NCBI RefSeq assembly: GCF_000327385.1
Contig: NW_008710601.1
Span: forward strand, 557,097 to 621,096
DNA length: 64,000 nucleotides
Source: Lottia gigantea
Lineage: Eukaryota > Mollusca > Gastropoda > Lottiidae
Direction of reading: 5' to 3'
Shown: one piece after another, positions 62,190 to 64,000 of the stretch
Layout of the letters: each line of letters opens with the position of its first letter
Numbering within the stretch: position 1 is the first letter of the stretch
The notes under the pieces: model-generated
What the model saw: only the letters and a program-made list of their open reading frames with translations
Told to the model about the DNA's origin: nothing
The model's database searches: none
Program-made: the position numbers and the translations under genes

Positions 62190-62193
62190 TTAA

Positions 62194-64000
62194 ATGTTTG
62201 CTGCAATATTATCAATATTAATGTACTTAAATATTGAACTTAGGTTTATACCCACTTATATTACAATGTACTTTATAAATTAAACTATATCATGAAGATA
62301 TAATTATAAAAATTACAATAGACATTGTTGGAGGAAATATTGGGATTATGTTTTGTATTTTGTATGATTAAGGTACAATAAACTGATTGTAGAGGATATC
62401 AACTACACATTGTTAACTTTTGTTTACGGATATCCTCGTCATATTTTATTGTCTCATGATATACAAACAATCCTTGACATGTATTAGAATGCATTTGCAG
62501 CTTAAAAAAATGGTAGTCTTTGATATAATAAAAATTTCGCTTTGGGCTGCAATTCTTATACCTAACTCTTCATGTAATTCATTTACCTAAAAAAAAAAAA
62601 AAATTGGAGACATGCAGATCATGCTCTTTAACATTTTTATACATTTAGACAATCAGTTTAAAGCGCTTCTACAGATATATCCACATTGGATACCTATAAA
62701 TCAAAACTATAAACAGTCTTTGTAATATAAGTAAAAATAGATGAAAGGTATATAAAAGCAAACAATTACAATGTGTCTATTGAAGAAAAGATATCATTGT
62801 TAAATTCAGTACTCAAGAATTGACACAAAAATTCTGTTATTGGCAATTTGAATCTACAGTTCTGAACATGGACAATAGCCTAAGCGCTTCAGATACATTG
62901 CTCTAGATTAATTTAGCTGTTATAAAAAACATCACATCATAATGACAATTAAAACACGTACAGGAAACTAGACAATTTGCGTAGGAAATAAAGATCAATG
63001 TTAAAACAATGAAGAAAGATGGCCGAGGGATTGATTTTGGACAGAAAACAAAAAGCTTAAACCTACATTGAGGATGATTATTTATTTTATATTTGGAGTA
63101 TATTTAAACAATATATTCACTCTAAACATTAAATAAATAGATTGATGTATATTGAATAGATCTGTAAATAAACATCAATAAACATTCGAATCTATTGTTG
63201 TTTATCTCACTCTTATAGATAGATAGTTGTTTAAACATGTTGTTTATAAACATTGTCTTTATTCTTGTCACTTTCAATATCCTTACTAGTATTCCACATC
63301 TACCTAAACATTAGTATGTACTATTATTATCTGTCCTATTGTTTTCATCTTGTTCTGGATAATTTACTACAGGATCTAATCTTCACTCTTTTGGTAAGAA
63401 GACATAATCTTAAGTTAAGTCACCGATGTCATAAGAAGTACTAATTAAAAAGTTTTTTTGAATTTCTTTGATAATTTTCAAGAGAATTGGAATATCAGCC
63501 TCAAAATACTACTTCGATTTTTTGTATTGATAAAAATATAATCTTTTGTAAGTTTATATTGAAAAGAAACACATTCCTAGAGATTTCAACCCAAAAAAGT
63601 CACAAATTTTGAAAAATTCTGTAAAAACAACTTTTAAAGACAGAATGTGTGCTTATGCTCATTTTTTCAACGCAAAGACATTCTAAGAATGACAGTACTA
63701 TTTTGCATTTAAAAACATTGATCACTGCTTTGAAGATTATAAAATATGTTCATTTGATAGTTTCCAGTGCTGAGTTAATTAGTTTTACCACTATAAGATT
63801 CATATTATATTGTTAGTAACAGCACTTACGCTTTCTGCATACACTAGACTTTGTAATTCATTTCATTGTTGAATGATCCAGAATGGTTACATAAATAATT
63901 TAATGTCTACTTCATTGATTTTAAACTTGTCATTCGACTTTTTCCTTCTTGTGCATGTCGATTCGTTGAAATATATAATTTGTTACGTTTTATTTTGTCG
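62194..64000. other. Right edge, nothing firm
   Basis: A YY1-like word AAGATGGCCGAGG occurs near 63017 with a 13-codon frame. No exon or element is supported up to the edge. Confidence 0.4.

Noticed and set aside
63014-63056. YY1-like AAGATGGCCGAGG with a 13-codon frame
   Set aside because: The frame ends quickly without a donor site, and nothing nearby suggests a promoter.
1-64000. Search for LTR elements, retroviral remnants, Polinton-like elements or toxin genes
   Set aside because: No characteristic ends, long direct repeats with internal coding, or recognisable protein motifs were seen.

Overview
This window looks like eukaryotic, intron-dominated genomic DNA. It is very AT-rich, has no long open reading frames, shows GT-AG exons separated by introns of 1-27 kb, and carries many short dispersed DNA-transposon derivatives, a tRNA-derived SINE and about a dozen minisatellites. 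I suspect a marine invertebrate, perhaps a lophotrochozoan or mollusc with an AT-rich genome. That is an inference from composition and gene style; no sequence here proves the taxon.

The best-supported content is one plus-strand host gene. Exons at 12304-12451 and 13421-13552 join in phase and together encode about 93 residues. These resemble the N-terminal ubiquitin-like/RA-like domain of the ASPP family (TP53BP2/ASPP2, PPP1R13B/ASPP1). A third short exon at 26913-26971 continues in phase with a basic, Arg/Gln-rich segment. After a 26.5-kb gap, an exon at 53505-53630 is phase-compatible. It also holds an ATG in a strong, YY1/TISU-like context, so it could instead start a separate or N-terminally truncated transcript. 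A phase-compatible candidate lies at 58495-58585 and a weak terminal candidate at 60495-60583. The ASPP coiled coil, ankyrin repeats and SH3 domain are not visible here; if this is an ASPP gene they should lie beyond the right edge.

The rest is intronic or intergenic. It holds (1) three short nonautonomous DNA-transposon families that share TTAA flanks and AGGGA-like ends: a foldback family near 2.5, 5.1, 7.6, 39.3 and 50.3 kb, a roughly 340-bp family near 11.2, 11.8, 20.7, 23.3, 28.8, 57.0 and 59.8 kb, and a 471-bp element at 61.7 kb; (2) a hAT-like MITE at 46.96 kb with an 8-bp target duplication; (3) a tRNA-derived SINE, best copy at 29.48 kb, with many fragments; (4) a foldback at 35.86 kb and a near-perfect RNA-style hairpin at 2.24-2.34 kb; (5) tandem arrays at 0.67, 3.2, 4.1, 10.4, 26.6, 37.1, 38.35, 44.5, 49.2, 54.2, 55.5 and 60.1 kb. 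I saw no CRISPR array, rRNA, intact tRNA gene, LTR element, retroviral remnant or transposase reading frame. I found no convincing new multi-gene system; the most informative signals are the split ASPP-like domain, the possible internal transcript starts, and the TTAA/AGGGA element group.
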